A stretch of DNA of 64,000 nt from Bog-532 sp963828445 (GTDB taxonomy: Bacteria > Actinomycetota > Actinomycetes > Streptosporangiales > Streptosporangiaceae), in NCBI GenBank assembly GCA_963828445.1, contig CAWHFP010000008.1, positions 496,001 through 560,000 of the forward strand. Direction: 5' to 3'. The notes beneath the pieces were generated by a model that worked only from the letters and a program-made list of their open reading frames with translations, searched no databases and was not told where the DNA came from. This document shows positions 16,373 through 24,729 of the stretch, in pieces (within the stretch, counting starts at the first letter, position 1; the number at the start of each line of letters is the position of its first letter). A program made the translations under genes and the position numbers.

Positions 16373-17581
16373 ATGGACGCCACCGAACTGGACGCGGCCG
16401 ACCCGCTGGCCCCGGTCCGGGCCCGTTTCGCGCTGCCGGACGGGGTCATCTACCTGGACGGGAACTCACTGGGGGCGCTGCCGGTGCCGGTCACCGAGCG
16501 GCTGGCCGACGCGGTGACCCGGCAGTGGGGCCAGGACCTGGTCCGGGGCTGGAACGACGACGGCTGGTGGGCCGCGCCGGAGCGGATCGGGGACCGGATC
16601 GGGGCGCTGATCGGGGCCGGCCCGGGCCAGACCGTGGCCGGGGACTCGACCTCGGTGCAGCTGTTCAACGCGCTGACCGCGGCGGCCCGGATGCGCGCCG
16701 GAGCCATCGTCACCGACGCCGGGCAGTTCCCGACCGACGGCTACGTGGCCGACTCGGTGGGACGGCTGCTGGGCCGGGAGGTGGTCAGGACGCCGGACCC
16801 GTACGCCGCGCTGGAGCGGGGCGACGTCGCGGTGCTGGCCTGGTCCACGGTGGACTTCCGGACCGGCGAGCTGTGGGACACGGCCCGGCTGACCGCGGCC
16901 GCGCACGACGCGGGCGCGGTGATGGTGTGGGACCTCTGCCACGCCGTGGGCGCCCTGCCGCTACAAATGGACCGCGACCGGGTCGACCTGGCCGTGGGAT
17001 GCAGTTACAAGTACCTGTCCGGCGGCCCCGGCGCACCAGCCTTCATTTATATTGCGGAACGTCATCAACCCGGACTCGATCAACCGCTGACCGGCTGGAA
17101 CGGGCACTCCCGGCCCTTCGACATGGAACCCGGTTATCGGGCCGCGAGCGGGATCGCGCGGGCCCGGATCGGCACGCCGCCGATGCTCTCGATGCTGGCT
17201 CTGGACGCGGCGCTGGACGTGTTCGATGGGGTGGATCTCGCGGCGGTCCGGGCCAAGAGCCTGCGGCTGGGCGAGTTCTTCATCGCGGGCGCCGATGACG
17301 TGCTGGCCGGGCTGGGCTTCGAGGTGGTCACGCCGCGGGCGCCGGAGCGGCGGGGCAGCCACGTGTCGCTGCGGCACCCGGACGCGCTGCCGCTGATGGC
17401 CGCGCTGATCGAGGCCGGGGTGATCGGCGACGTGCGCCCGCCCGACCTGCTGCGGTTCGGGTTCAACGCGCTGTACACGTCGTTCGGCGACCTGGCGGGC
17501 GCGCTGGAGATCCTGCGCGACGTGCTCACCTCGGAGCGGTACCGGGAGCCGCGGTTCCAGGTCAGCCCGGTAGTCACCTGA
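16373..17581 (+). CDS. kynU: kynureninase
   Basis: A 402-aa PLP enzyme that cleaves L-kynurenine to anthranilate and alanine. Family marks are IYLDGNSLGALP (26-37), the PLP-phosphate and ring-stacking region GDSTSVQLFNA, Asp187 in VWDLCHAVGA, and the Schiff-base Lys213 in GCSYKYLSGGPG. Length matches bacterial KynU. It starts 33 bp after the GntR gene on the same strand. No tryptophan dioxygenase or formamidase is in view. Its link to the divergent ring-hydroxylation and cleavage genes suggests kynurenine or anthranilate catabolism, but that is inference. Confidence 0.92.
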   Translation: MDATELDAADPLAPVRARFALPDGVIYLDGNSLGALPVPVTERLADAVTRQWGQDLVRGWNDDGWWAAPERIGDRIGALIGAGPGQTVAGDSTSVQLFNALTAAARMRAGAIVTDAGQFPTDGYVADSVGRLLGREVVRTPDPYAALERGDVAVLAWSTVDFRTGELWDTARLTAAAHDAGAVMVWDLCHAVGALPLQMDRDRVDLAVGCSYKYLSGGPGAPAFIYIAERHQPGLDQPLTGWNGHSRPFDMEPGYRAASGIARARIGTPPMLSMLALDAALDVFDGVDLAAVRAKSLRLGEFFIAGADDVLAGLGFEVVTPRAPERRGSHVSLRHPDALPLMAALIEAGVIGDVRPPDLLRFGFNALYTSFGDLAGALEILRDVLTSERYREPRFQVSPVVT

Positions 17582-17596
17582 GGGCGGAGGGGCGGG

Positions 17597-17965
17597 TCAG
17601 CGGAGGCCGTGCCAGCGGCCGTGACCTCTGACCTCCTGACGGAGCAGGGCCAGGTGGGTGTCCGGGCCCGCGGTGGGTTCGGCGGCCATGCCCACCGGCG
17701 GGGTGATTCCGCCGGTGGGCGCGTCGCGGCGGAGCCGGAACTCGTCGCGGATCGTCTTGGCCCAGAACAAGGCGCCCATGACCGCGAAGAGCGGCCACTC
17801 GAACGTGTAGGCCCAGCTCAGGTTGTTGCCGCCGAGCGCCCGGTGCAACTGCCAGTCACCCAGCCAGCACATGCCCCAGAAGGCCACGACCGCGAACGCA
17901 TGCCAGGCCAGCCACCGGGGCGAGATGAGGAACCGCCACCGGGGAGCAACGCTGGTCTGCGCCAT
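17597..17965 (-). CDS. two-TM membrane protein of the oxidase operon
   Basis: A 122-aa protein with two membrane helices (LAWHAFAVVAFWGMCWLGDWQL and the segment FEWPLFAVMGALFWAKTIRD), a short charged tail and no signal peptide. The helix-1 WLGDWQLHRA pattern recalls SURF1-like proteins, but the protein is far too short for SURF1. Similar two-helix proteins accompany actinobacterial oxidase genes. Its ATG overlaps the ctaB stop (TGATG), so it is the last gene of the cox operon and probably helps assemble the oxidase. Confidence 0.75.
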   Translation of the reverse strand: MAQTSVAPRWRFLISPRWLAWHAFAVVAFWGMCWLGDWQLHRALGGNNLSWAYTFEWPLFAVMGALFWAKTIRDEFRLRRDAPTGGITPPVGMAAEPTAGPDTHLALLRQEVRGHGRWHGLR

Positions 17966-18933
17966 CAGCGGCCCCAGGGCAGCAGCGCGGTCACGGCCAC
18001 CACCGCGAACAGCAGAGTCAGGTAGGCGATCGATTGGTGGAACAGCCGCATGGCGGCCCGGTTGCTGGCCACGGCGTCGCGGTCGCAGACCCGCGCCCGC
18101 AACCGGTGCGCCCCAGCCAGGAACCAGGCACCGAGCCCGGCCGCGCAGCCGCCGTACACCCAGCCCGCGTACGGGATCAGAACCAGCGTTACCGCCACCA
18201 TCGCGTAGGAGTAGAACAGGATCTTCCGCGCCACCACCGCGGGCGGCGCCACCACCGGCAGCATCGGCACGCCCGCGGCGGCGTAGTCAGCACGGAACTT
18301 CATGGCCAGCGCCCAGAAGTGCGGCGGCGTCCAGAAGAAGATGACCGCGAAGAGCACGACCGGGGCCAGGCCCACCCGGCCGGTCACCGCCGCCCAGCCC
18401 ACCAGCACCGGGAAGCAGCCGGCCGCCCCGCCGATCACGATGTTGGACGCCGTCCGGCGCTTCAGGCCGAGGGTGTAGACGAAGACGTAGAACAGGATCG
18501 CCCCGTCGGCCAGCGCCGCGGCCAGCCAGTTCACGGTCAGGCCGAGCAGCAGGGTGGCGGCGGCCCCGAGCACGATGCCGGACACCAGCGCCTCGGCCGG
18601 CCTGATCACGGCGTTGGCCCCGGTGGCGGCCAGCGGGCGGCGCGACGTGCGGCGCATCAGCGCGTCGATGTCCCGGTCGATGAAGCAGTTCAGCGTGTTC
18701 GCGCTGCCCGCGGCCAGGGCGCCCCCGGCCAGCGTCGCGGCCATGAGCCAGGCCGACGGCAGGCCGCGCTGGGCCAGCAGCATCGTCGGCAGCGTCGTGA
18801 CCAGCAGCAACTCGATGATCCGGGGCTTGGTCAGGGCGAACAGCGACCGGGCGACCAGGCGTGCCGGGCGCCGCGTACGGCCGCCCGCGGGGACCTGCAC
18901 TGGGCCGGGCAGCAGGTCCGTGACGGGCGTCAT
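17965..18933 (-). CDS. ctaB: protoheme IX farnesyltransferase (heme O synthase)
   Basis: A 322-aa UbiA-family prenyltransferase that adds a farnesyl group to heme b, the first step to heme A. Motif LNCFIDRDIDALMRRTSRRP carries the first Asp-rich site, DRDIDALMRRT. The second polar loop is YTLGLKRRTASNIVIGGAAG, followed by FWTPPHFWALAMKFRADY. About nine membrane helices. ATG at 18933 overlaps the stop of the upstream one-TM gene. Its place inside the operon means the oxidase probably uses heme O or A rather than only heme b; a heme A synthase gene is not in this window. Confidence 0.93.
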   Translation of the reverse strand: MTPVTDLLPGPVQVPAGGRTRRPARLVARSLFALTKPRIIELLLVTTLPTMLLAQRGLPSAWLMAATLAGGALAAGSANTLNCFIDRDIDALMRRTSRRPLAATGANAVIRPAEALVSGIVLGAAATLLLGLTVNWLAAALADGAILFYVFVYTLGLKRRTASNIVIGGAAGCFPVLVGWAAVTGRVGLAPVVLFAVIFFWTPPHFWALAMKFRADYAAAGVPMLPVVAPPAVVARKILFYSYAMVAVTLVLIPYAGWVYGGCAAGLGAWFLAGAHRLRARVCDRDAVASNRAAMRLFHQSIAYLTLLFAVVAVTALLPWGR

Positions 18934-19349
18934 GCACTGTCCCCGGTGTCGTCGGCGGGGGGCGTGGCGTCGGCAGGGGGCGTGTCGTCGCTGGGTGGCG
19001 TACCCTCGGCCGCCTCGTCCGAAGCGAATTCGGGGAGCGCGGCCGGGTCCTCCGCCAGCGCGGCCGACACCGCACCGGCGGCCTCGACGCCGGACTCCGT
19101 GGTTCCGCCGCCCTCGGCGAGCGGCAGCCCGGCGGCGATCGCCGCCGCCGCGGCCGCCTCGGGACTGGGCGGGCCGACGTTGGCCACGGGGGTGACCCGG
19201 CGCGCCGGGACCCGGGCGTGCGGACGGCCGATCAGCACGATGTACAGGACCGCCGCGATGACGCAGAACAACAGGAGCGGGAACGCGATGGTCAGGTAGG
19301 CGCCGCCCTGAGTGTTGTCGGGCACCGAGGCGAGAATGGTTCCAGGCAC
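18930..19349 (-). CDS. one-TM protein with an acidic low-complexity tail, oxidase operon
   Basis: A 139-aa protein. One membrane helix (LTIAFPLLLFCVIAAVLYIVLIG, about 19-41) is followed by a short basic linker and an Ala/Pro/Glu/Asp-rich tail, with TPPADATPPADD-like repeats at the end. It is not the four-helix CtaF subunit IV of canonical actinobacterial oxidases. Its stop overlaps the ctaB start (ATGA) and it follows ctaE by 10 bp, so it may be a small oxidase subunit or assembly factor. No family name recognised. Confidence 0.7.
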   Translation of the reverse strand: MPGTILASVPDNTQGGAYLTIAFPLLLFCVIAAVLYIVLIGRPHARVPARRVTPVANVGPPSPEAAAAAAIAAGLPLAEGGGTTESGVEAAGAVSAALAEDPAALPEFASDEAAEGTPPSDDTPPADATPPADDTGDSA

Positions 19350-19359
19350 GCAAAGCCTC

Positions 19360-20043
19360 CTAAGCCGTCAGGTAGAACAGCACCCAGAACACGACCGCCA
19401 CCACGGCCAGGTAATTCCAGAGCACGGTGAACGCGCTGAGGCCGGACTGGAACCGCTGCACGGCGAACGCCTCGGCGTAGGTGGGCGGCTGCTCCACGAA
19501 GGAGATCTCCGGGATCACCCGTACCCGCATGATCAGCGTCTCCAGCCAGATCATGGCGCCCAGCAGCACAATGAGAAAGACCGGGGTGGCCCCCACGAAG
19601 ACGCTGGCGAAGCCGGCCCGGCCCGGCTGGAAGGGCAGGTTCATCAGTTCCCACACCTGCAGCCCGACCGCGGCCAGGCCCAGCGCCAGGGCCACCACCG
19701 CGCCGCGCTGCCAGGCGCTCTTGCGGCCCGCCTTGATCCGGGCCAGCCCGACGTGCTGGACCACCGCGCTGAGCACCACCAGAGCCATGATCACCGCGCC
19801 GGCCCAGGGCTGCGGGCCCTTGAACCCAGGCGGGTGCCACAGGCCGTGCGAGTTCACCGAGCGCAGGTAGAAGTAGGCGAACACGAAGCAGCCGAACCCG
19901 AACGACAGACTGCCCAGGGCCAGCCGCACCCCGGTCCACGTCGCGTTCAGCGCCGCCTCGTGGTAGAAACCGGCCTCCTCGGACGCCCGGGTCACACCCT
20001 CCGGGGCCGGCGGGGGGGTCAGCGGGCTCGCCGTGTCGGTCAT
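19360..20043 (-). CDS. ctaE: cytochrome c oxidase subunit III-like protein
   Basis: A 227-aa membrane protein with five or more helices in the subunit III pattern: FYHEAALNATWTGVRLALGS, then WHPPGFKGPQPW, and a C-terminal TVLWNYLAVVAVVFWVLFYL. The Glu of the canonical SEVMFF motif in helix 3 is replaced here (LGSLSFGFGCF), as if proton-uptake support differs. It overlaps the ctaD stop by 4 bp (ATGA), indicating translational coupling. Subunit III stabilises the oxidase and its proton uptake in canonical enzymes. Confidence 0.88.
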   Translation of the reverse strand: MTDTASPLTPPPAPEGVTRASEEAGFYHEAALNATWTGVRLALGSLSFGFGCFVFAYFYLRSVNSHGLWHPPGFKGPQPWAGAVIMALVVLSAVVQHVGLARIKAGRKSAWQRGAVVALALGLAAVGLQVWELMNLPFQPGRAGFASVFVGATPVFLIVLLGAMIWLETLIMRVRVIPEISFVEQPPTYAEAFAVQRFQSGLSAFTVLWNYLAVVAVVFWVLFYLTA

Positions 20044-22031
20044 CCCTTCGCCTCCACTGCTTCGGTCTCGGCCCCGGCGTAGGCGATGCTGAGCACGCCC
20101 AGGGGCGGATCGAGGTCGGCCACCGGCGGCGCGCCCGGCACGCCGTACTCATAGGGGCCGGAAAGAACCACGGGTACCCGGGCGAAGTTGCCGGGCGGCG
20201 GCGGCGAGGCGATCTGCCACTCCAGGCCACGGGAACGCCAGGGGTTGCCCTGCTCCGGCACCCGCGCGATCACGGTGGAGTACACGAAGTTGATCACGAA
20301 GATCAGGATCGAGCCCCCGAGCAGGAAGGCGGAGATCGAGACCCAGTCGTTCAAGGTGGTCAGGCTGCGCGCGTAGGTGTAGACCCGGCGGGGCTGACCG
20401 GACATCCCCACCGCGAACAGCGGCAGGAACGTCGCGTTGAAGAAGATGAACATGGTCCAGAAGTGAATCTGGCCCAGCCTCAGGTTCATCCTGATGCCCA
20501 TGATCTTGGGCAGCCAGTAGTAGAGACCGCCCATGAACGCGAAGATCAGGCCGCCCATGATCGTGTAGTGGAAGTGCGCCATCACGAAGAAGGTGCCGTG
20601 CTCGGTGGTGTCGGCGGGCACGTCGGACAGGAACACCCCGGAGATCCCGCCGATCAGGAAGTTGAAGAAGAAGCCGAGCGCGAACAGCATCGGCACCGTG
20701 AACCGGATCTTCGCCTTCCAGAAGGTGCCCATGGCCACGAGGAAGATGAACCCGGTCGGGATCGAGATCAGCTCCGTGGTGAGCATGAACACCGGCCGCA
20801 TGTCGGGGTTGATCCCGCTGTCGAACAGGTGATGCTGCCAGACGAAGAAGCTGAGCAGGGTTACGCCGACCATCCCTGCCGCCGCGACGCGGTAGCCGAA
20901 CAGGGGCTTGCGGCAGAACACGGGGAGGATCTCGCACACGATCCCGAAGCCCGGCAGGGCCAGGATGTACACCTCGGGATGGCCGAAGAACCAGAACAGG
21001 TTCTGCCACAGGTAGCTGCTGCCGCCGAGGCTATCGGTGAAGAACGCGGTCTGCACCGTGCGGTCGGTGATCAGCATGTACATGGCGCCGACCAGGACCG
21101 GCGCGGCCAGCACCATCAGGAACGAGGTCGTCAGGATCGCCCAGACGAACATCGGCAGCCGGCTCCAGCGCATCCCCGGGGCCCGGTAACAGATGATCGT
21201 GACGATGATGTTGAAGCCGAGCAGGATCAGCGACAGCCCCATGATCCCGAACGCGACAGCGTAGGCGTCCGCGCCCTGGGTGGCCTCGATCGACAGGGGA
21301 GCGTAACCGGTCCAGCCGAACGGGAACCCGCCGAACAGCAGGCCCGACAGCAGCACGAGGTAAGCCGCCGGAGTGAGCCAGAAGGACAGCGCCTCGATCC
21401 GCGGGAACGCCATCCGCTTGGAGCCGATCATCAGCGGCAGCAGATAGTTGCCGAGCGGCCCGAGGATGATCGAGCTCAGCATCATCATCATCATCGTGCC
21501 GTGCTCGCCGACGATCGCGGTGTAGGTCGCGGAGCTGAAGACGTGGTAGGAGGGCGACAGCAGTTCGGTCCGGATGGCTATGGCCAGCAGGCCGCCGGTC
21601 AGGAAATAGCCGACCATGCCGACCAGGTACTGGATGCCGACCACCTTGTGGTCCAGCGAGTACCGGAAGTACCGGGCCACGCCGGCGACGGACGCCTGCG
21701 CCTCCTCGTCGGCGTGCACCGGCCGGCCGGTCATCTGCCGCAACAGGTCGTTGAACACGCCCAGCCCGGCCAGCCAGCCGACCGTCCCGAACACGTAGCC
21801 GAGGATGATGGCGAGGTCGTTCTGGCCGGAGTTCTGGACCTGCTGGTAGCCGCTGGCGATGAGATTGCCTAGCCAGTGACCCAGGAAGTAGCCGAGCACC
21901 GCGCCGATGACCCCGGTGTGGATCGCCGGGCGCCGCCACCAGGCGCGCGGGGCACCCGCCTGCTGCATCCGGCCGCCGGGGTCACGCCCGCCCGGCTGCT
22001 GGGGCTTGTCCGGCTGGAGTTCGATGGCCAT
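20040..22031 (-). CDS. ctaD: divergent heme-copper oxidase subunit I
   Basis: A 663-aa subunit I. Heme and CuB ligands are all present: His177, His351, His400, His401, His486 and His488. So are Glu353 and the cross-linking Tyr355 (GHPEVY). Compared with bovine COX1 from memory, key proton-channel residues differ: D91 is Arg206 (GSKRMAFPR), N98 is Glu213, K319 is Ile429 (IPTGFIFL), and the Mg ligand D369 is Gly479. Two extra helices (about 38-60 and 72-94) precede the usual DHKVVG start at 127. It is therefore an unusual A-type enzyme that may pump protons differently or not at all. An NO reductase role is less likely because the Tyr is kept, but is not excluded. Confidence 0.9.
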   Translation of the reverse strand: MAIELQPDKPQQPGGRDPGGRMQQAGAPRAWWRRPAIHTGVIGAVLGYFLGHWLGNLIASGYQQVQNSGQNDLAIILGYVFGTVGWLAGLGVFNDLLRQMTGRPVHADEEAQASVAGVARYFRYSLDHKVVGIQYLVGMVGYFLTGGLLAIAIRTELLSPSYHVFSSATYTAIVGEHGTMMMMMLSSIILGPLGNYLLPLMIGSKRMAFPRIEALSFWLTPAAYLVLLSGLLFGGFPFGWTGYAPLSIEATQGADAYAVAFGIMGLSLILLGFNIIVTIICYRAPGMRWSRLPMFVWAILTTSFLMVLAAPVLVGAMYMLITDRTVQTAFFTDSLGGSSYLWQNLFWFFGHPEVYILALPGFGIVCEILPVFCRKPLFGYRVAAAGMVGVTLLSFFVWQHHLFDSGINPDMRPVFMLTTELISIPTGFIFLVAMGTFWKAKIRFTVPMLFALGFFFNFLIGGISGVFLSDVPADTTEHGTFFVMAHFHYTIMGGLIFAFMGGLYYWLPKIMGIRMNLRLGQIHFWTMFIFFNATFLPLFAVGMSGQPRRVYTYARSLTTLNDWVSISAFLLGGSILIFVINFVYSTVIARVPEQGNPWRSRGLEWQIASPPPPGNFARVPVVLSGPYEYGVPGAPPVADLDPPLGVLSIAYAGAETEAVEAKG

Positions 22032-22081
22032 CCGGTTACCTCTTCACGGAAGGGGCTGAGGGTTAGCGGCCCGCCGCCTGC

Positions 22082-23020
22082 TCACGGCTGGACCGGGTAC
22101 TGCGGGCCGTAGTAGCCACCGCCCGCGCCCGACAGGCCGGCCTGATGGAACGCCTTGCCGAGCTGCGAGACCGAGTTCGGGTCGTAGGTGAGCGAGTAGG
22201 GCGGAAGGTTCCTGGTCAGGCCGGCCAGCTGGACTCTGGCCGACGCCGCCCACGTATTGAACGCGGACATGCTGACCACCTGGCCGACGGTCGTCATGTC
22301 GGCGTGCCAGAGGCCGCACAACTCGGCGCAGCGCACCTGGACATTGCCGGTGTGCTCGGGCTTGGTGTAGGCCACGTTGTTGACGCCGGGGTTCGCGTCC
22401 GCCTTCACCCCGAGCTGATAGGCCCAGAAGCTGTGGATCACGTCCAGCGAGGTCACGTTGAACTGGACGTTCTGGCCCACCGGCAGCACCAGGCTGGTCG
22501 TCTCGAACCCGCCGAACTGCGGGTAGCGGTAGGTGAACCGCCACTGCTGGCCGATGACCTGCACCTGCAGCGGGGTACCGCCGCCGGGCTTCCAGATCGG
22601 CGTGTTCCCCTCGCCCGCGCCCGCCCCGGCCGGCACCACCAGCTCCGCCGTGCCGAAGACGAACAGGCCCAGCACGATCGCGGACGTGACCGCGATCCAG
22701 GTGACGGAGATCCGGGTGTTGCCGTGGATCGGCGGCCCGTCCTCCTCGTCCCCTTCCCGGTGCCGCCATACCACGAGGGCGTAGCCGCCGTAGACGAGCA
22801 CGAAGGCCATGACCGGAGCGGCCATCACCCCCATCACGTTGATGTCGAACTGCTGGCTGGACGCGGACGAGGACATGTCGCCCGGCGGCATGTGCGGTCC
22901 CCAGACGAACCAGATGAGCAGGTCCGCCACCAGGGCGATCGGCAACCAGATCAGGAAGATCCGCAGCCCGTGGTTCGGCTCAGGCCGCTGGGCCCCGGCG
23001 GCGGCATCGGCGGCGGCCAT
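22082..23020 (-). CDS. ctaC: cytochrome c oxidase subunit II with CuA site
   Basis: A 312-aa protein with three predicted helices (about 21-40, 63-85, 105-123), one more than usual, then a cupredoxin domain. The CuA ligands are complete: His196 (VIHSFWAY) and CAELCGLWHADM with Cys231, Glu233 (carbonyl), Cys235, His239 and Met242. It would accept electrons from cytochrome c or a blue-copper donor. There is no fused heme c domain (no CxxCH). The C-terminal tail ending GAGGGYYGPQYPVQP is extra. ATG at 23020 overlaps the stop of the upstream cupredoxin gene (TAATG). Confidence 0.9.
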   Translation of the reverse strand: MAAADAAAGAQRPEPNHGLRIFLIWLPIALVADLLIWFVWGPHMPPGDMSSSASSQQFDINVMGVMAAPVMAFVLVYGGYALVVWRHREGDEEDGPPIHGNTRISVTWIAVTSAIVLGLFVFGTAELVVPAGAGAGEGNTPIWKPGGGTPLQVQVIGQQWRFTYRYPQFGGFETTSLVLPVGQNVQFNVTSLDVIHSFWAYQLGVKADANPGVNNVAYTKPEHTGNVQVRCAELCGLWHADMTTVGQVVSMSAFNTWAASARVQLAGLTRNLPPYSLTYDPNSVSQLGKAFHQAGLSGAGGGYYGPQYPVQP

Positions 23021-23706
23021 TACGACACCACCTGCATGTTGCCCATCATGTAGCCGATCGTCTGCATGGGCCCGCCGTTGCCGTCCAGGAAGGAGAGCCC
23101 GCAGGGCACGAAGCACTGCCACCGGTAGGCGCCGGTCTGGGCGGGCGCCTCGAAGCTGAACCTCGTCGTCGAATGCGCTTTGTTCGTGCAGGGCCCGGTG
23201 GAGCAGGTGCCGGGTCCCGCCTCGACCGGCACGTTGAGGTTCAGGCCGGGGATGGCGAACGTGTGCTGGATCAGGTAAGGGCCGTTCCAGCCGTTGACCG
23301 TTTTCACCGGCGTGCCGCCGTAATACGCGACACCACCGATCGTCCCGCTGACCTGGCCCCAGACCTGGTTGCGGACTGGCGTGGAGCCGTCGTAGCCGAG
23401 GATCGTCACGTGGATCCGGGTGTGCGCGGGAACCTGGAACAGCGTGGTGTGCACCCAGGCACCGGTGACGGGACTCTTGATGAAGTAGCTGACCCAGGTG
23501 GGATGGGTCGGCACCGACGTCGTGCTCGACGAAGCGTCGGTCTGCATGACCACGTTGACCTGGCCGCCCGACGCGGCGAAGTCCACCGTCGGGGGGCCGC
23601 CCAGCAGGTAGTGGGCGACGACGAAGATGACGCCGCCCGCCACGGCGAGGAACGCCACGATCAAGGTCGTCACCCGGGCCGGCAAAGACACCAGCCACCA
23701 CCTCAC
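23020..23706 (-). CDS. membrane-anchored second cupredoxin (CuA-like but altered)
   Basis: A 228-aa protein: one N-terminal helix (about 12-33), then an extracytoplasmic beta domain. Near the end it has His148 (LIQHTFAIPG), a Cys198-x3-Cys202 pair (RWQCFVPCGL) and Met214 (GGPMQTIGY). These parallel a CuA loop, but the His normally between the second Cys and Met is absent. Cys168, Cys173 and His178 could bind another metal or form a disulfide. It is first in the oxidase operon and overlaps ctaC by one base. It could be an electron-entry subunit or a copper donor for CuA. GTG start at 23706; GTG at 23691 is an alternative. Confidence 0.75.
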   Translation of the reverse strand: MRWWLVSLPARVTTLIVAFLAVAGGVIFVVAHYLLGGPPTVDFAASGGQVNVVMQTDASSSTTSVPTHPTWVSYFIKSPVTGAWVHTTLFQVPAHTRIHVTILGYDGSTPVRNQVWGQVSGTIGGVAYYGGTPVKTVNGWNGPYLIQHTFAIPGLNLNVPVEAGPGTCSTGPCTNKAHSTTRFSFEAPAQTGAYRWQCFVPCGLSFLDGNGGPMQTIGYMMGNMQVVS

Positions 23707-24042
23707 TGCTGGACGTGAACTTGTGCCCAGAGCTTGGCTCCGGCGTCGTCAGGACAGCAAGGATCAAGTCTCACTATGACGAAATTGTCATTGTTCGCTA
23801 GACCGACATTCAATTTCGTCACTACCAGCCGCCTTGCTCGGCACTTTTCGTCAAAGCGCCGGTAGAGACGGGCTACGGAGCCTGCAACGGATTGCATTCA
23901 GGTCACGAAGCTTGACGGAACATCCGAAATGAGTAGATCGTCTGCTCAAGAAACGCCATCCGAAACAAGTACGTAACCGAGTAGCGGGTTCGGACGCCAC
24001 ACCAGCTTGGGATGTGGCCAGGTGCGAAATGAAGTGCCTGCA
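23707..24042. other. 336-bp divergent promoter region between oxidase operon and two-component system
   Basis: No gene is supported here. It is clearly AT-richer than its neighbours and drives both the cox operon (minus) and the response regulator (plus). It holds three TGACGAAA motifs (listed separately) and a perfect ATGAC-N6-GTCAT inverted repeat at 23776-23791. Confidence 0.6.
23776..23853. promoter_or_regulatory. cluster of TGACGAAA motifs upstream of the oxidase operon
   Basis: TGACGAAATTG is at 23777-23787 (plus) and again at 23811-23821 (minus). A shorter TGACGAAA is at 23846-23853 (minus). The first is part of an inverted repeat ATGAC-GAAATT-GTCAT. Repeated motifs about three helical turns apart next to a response-regulator gene are the expected layout for its binding sites. 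Confidence 0.5.
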
Positions 24043-24729
24043 ATGAGCACAGATCGAGTGACTCGTCCCCGGACAAGCTCGGGCATCCTCCTTGTCGACG
24101 ACGAACCGCGCATCCAGAGTTTCATCAGCCGCGCCCTGACCGAGGCCGGCTACGCGACGGTCTGCGCGTCCGGTGGCGCCGACGCGCTCCGGCTGGCCAG
24201 CACGGGCGAGTATGGCCTGGTCATCCTGGATCTGGTCATGCCTGATGTGGACGGGCGCGCGGTGCTGGCCGGGCTGCTCCGCGTCCACCCGGAACAACCC
24301 GTGCTCATGCTGTCCTGCGTGGACGACGCGACGACGAAGGCTGCCTGCCTGGATCTGGGCGCGGACGACTACCTGACCAAGCCGTTCGCGCTGGAAGAAC
24401 TGCTGGCTCGGGTACGGGTCCAGCTGCGTGGCGATCCTCGCCATGAGGTCCTCCGGTCCGGAGAGCTGCGGCTCGACGTGGGCCGGATGCAGGCCGACAC
24501 GGGGCAGGGCCCGATCGCGCTGACCAGGCTTGAGTTCCTGCTGCTCAGAGAACTCATGGAGCACGCCGGCCACTCGGTGCCGAAGGACCAGCTGCTCGCG
24601 TCGATCTGGGGCTACGACTTCGACCCGGGCTCCAACGTGGTCGACGTCTGCGTGCGGCGGCTCCGGTCGAAGCTCGGCTTCGAACTGATCAGGACGGTGC
24701 GCGGTGCTGGGTACCAGCTCGCGTCCTAG
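24043..24729 (+). CDS. OmpR/PhoB-family response regulator
   Basis: A 228-aa regulator. The receiver domain (about 14-125) has the acidic pair DD in LLVDDEP, phospho-acceptor Asp63 in VILDLVMPDVDG and Lys in DDYLTKPFAL. The winged-helix output domain is about 132-225 (LTRLEFLLLRELMEHAGHSV; DVCVRRLRSKLG; IRTVRGAGYQL). ATG at 24043 is preferred over an in-frame upstream ATG at 24007. It overlaps the kinase gene by 26 bp and is divergent from the oxidase operon, whose expression it probably controls. Confidence 0.93.
   Translation: MSTDRVTRPRTSSGILLVDDEPRIQSFISRALTEAGYATVCASGGADALRLASTGEYGLVILDLVMPDVDGRAVLAGLLRVHPEQPVLMLSCVDDATTKAACLDLGADDYLTKPFALEELLARVRVQLRGDPRHEVLRSGELRLDVGRMQADTGQGPIALTRLEFLLLRELMEHAGHSVPKDQLLASIWGYDFDPGSNVVDVCVRRLRSKLGFELIRTVRGAGYQLAS

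Noticed and set aside
23703..23897. 64-codon minus-strand frame in the cox promoter region
   Set aside because: It overlaps the repeated TGACGAAA motifs, has no recognisable protein features and its composition differs from real genes here.
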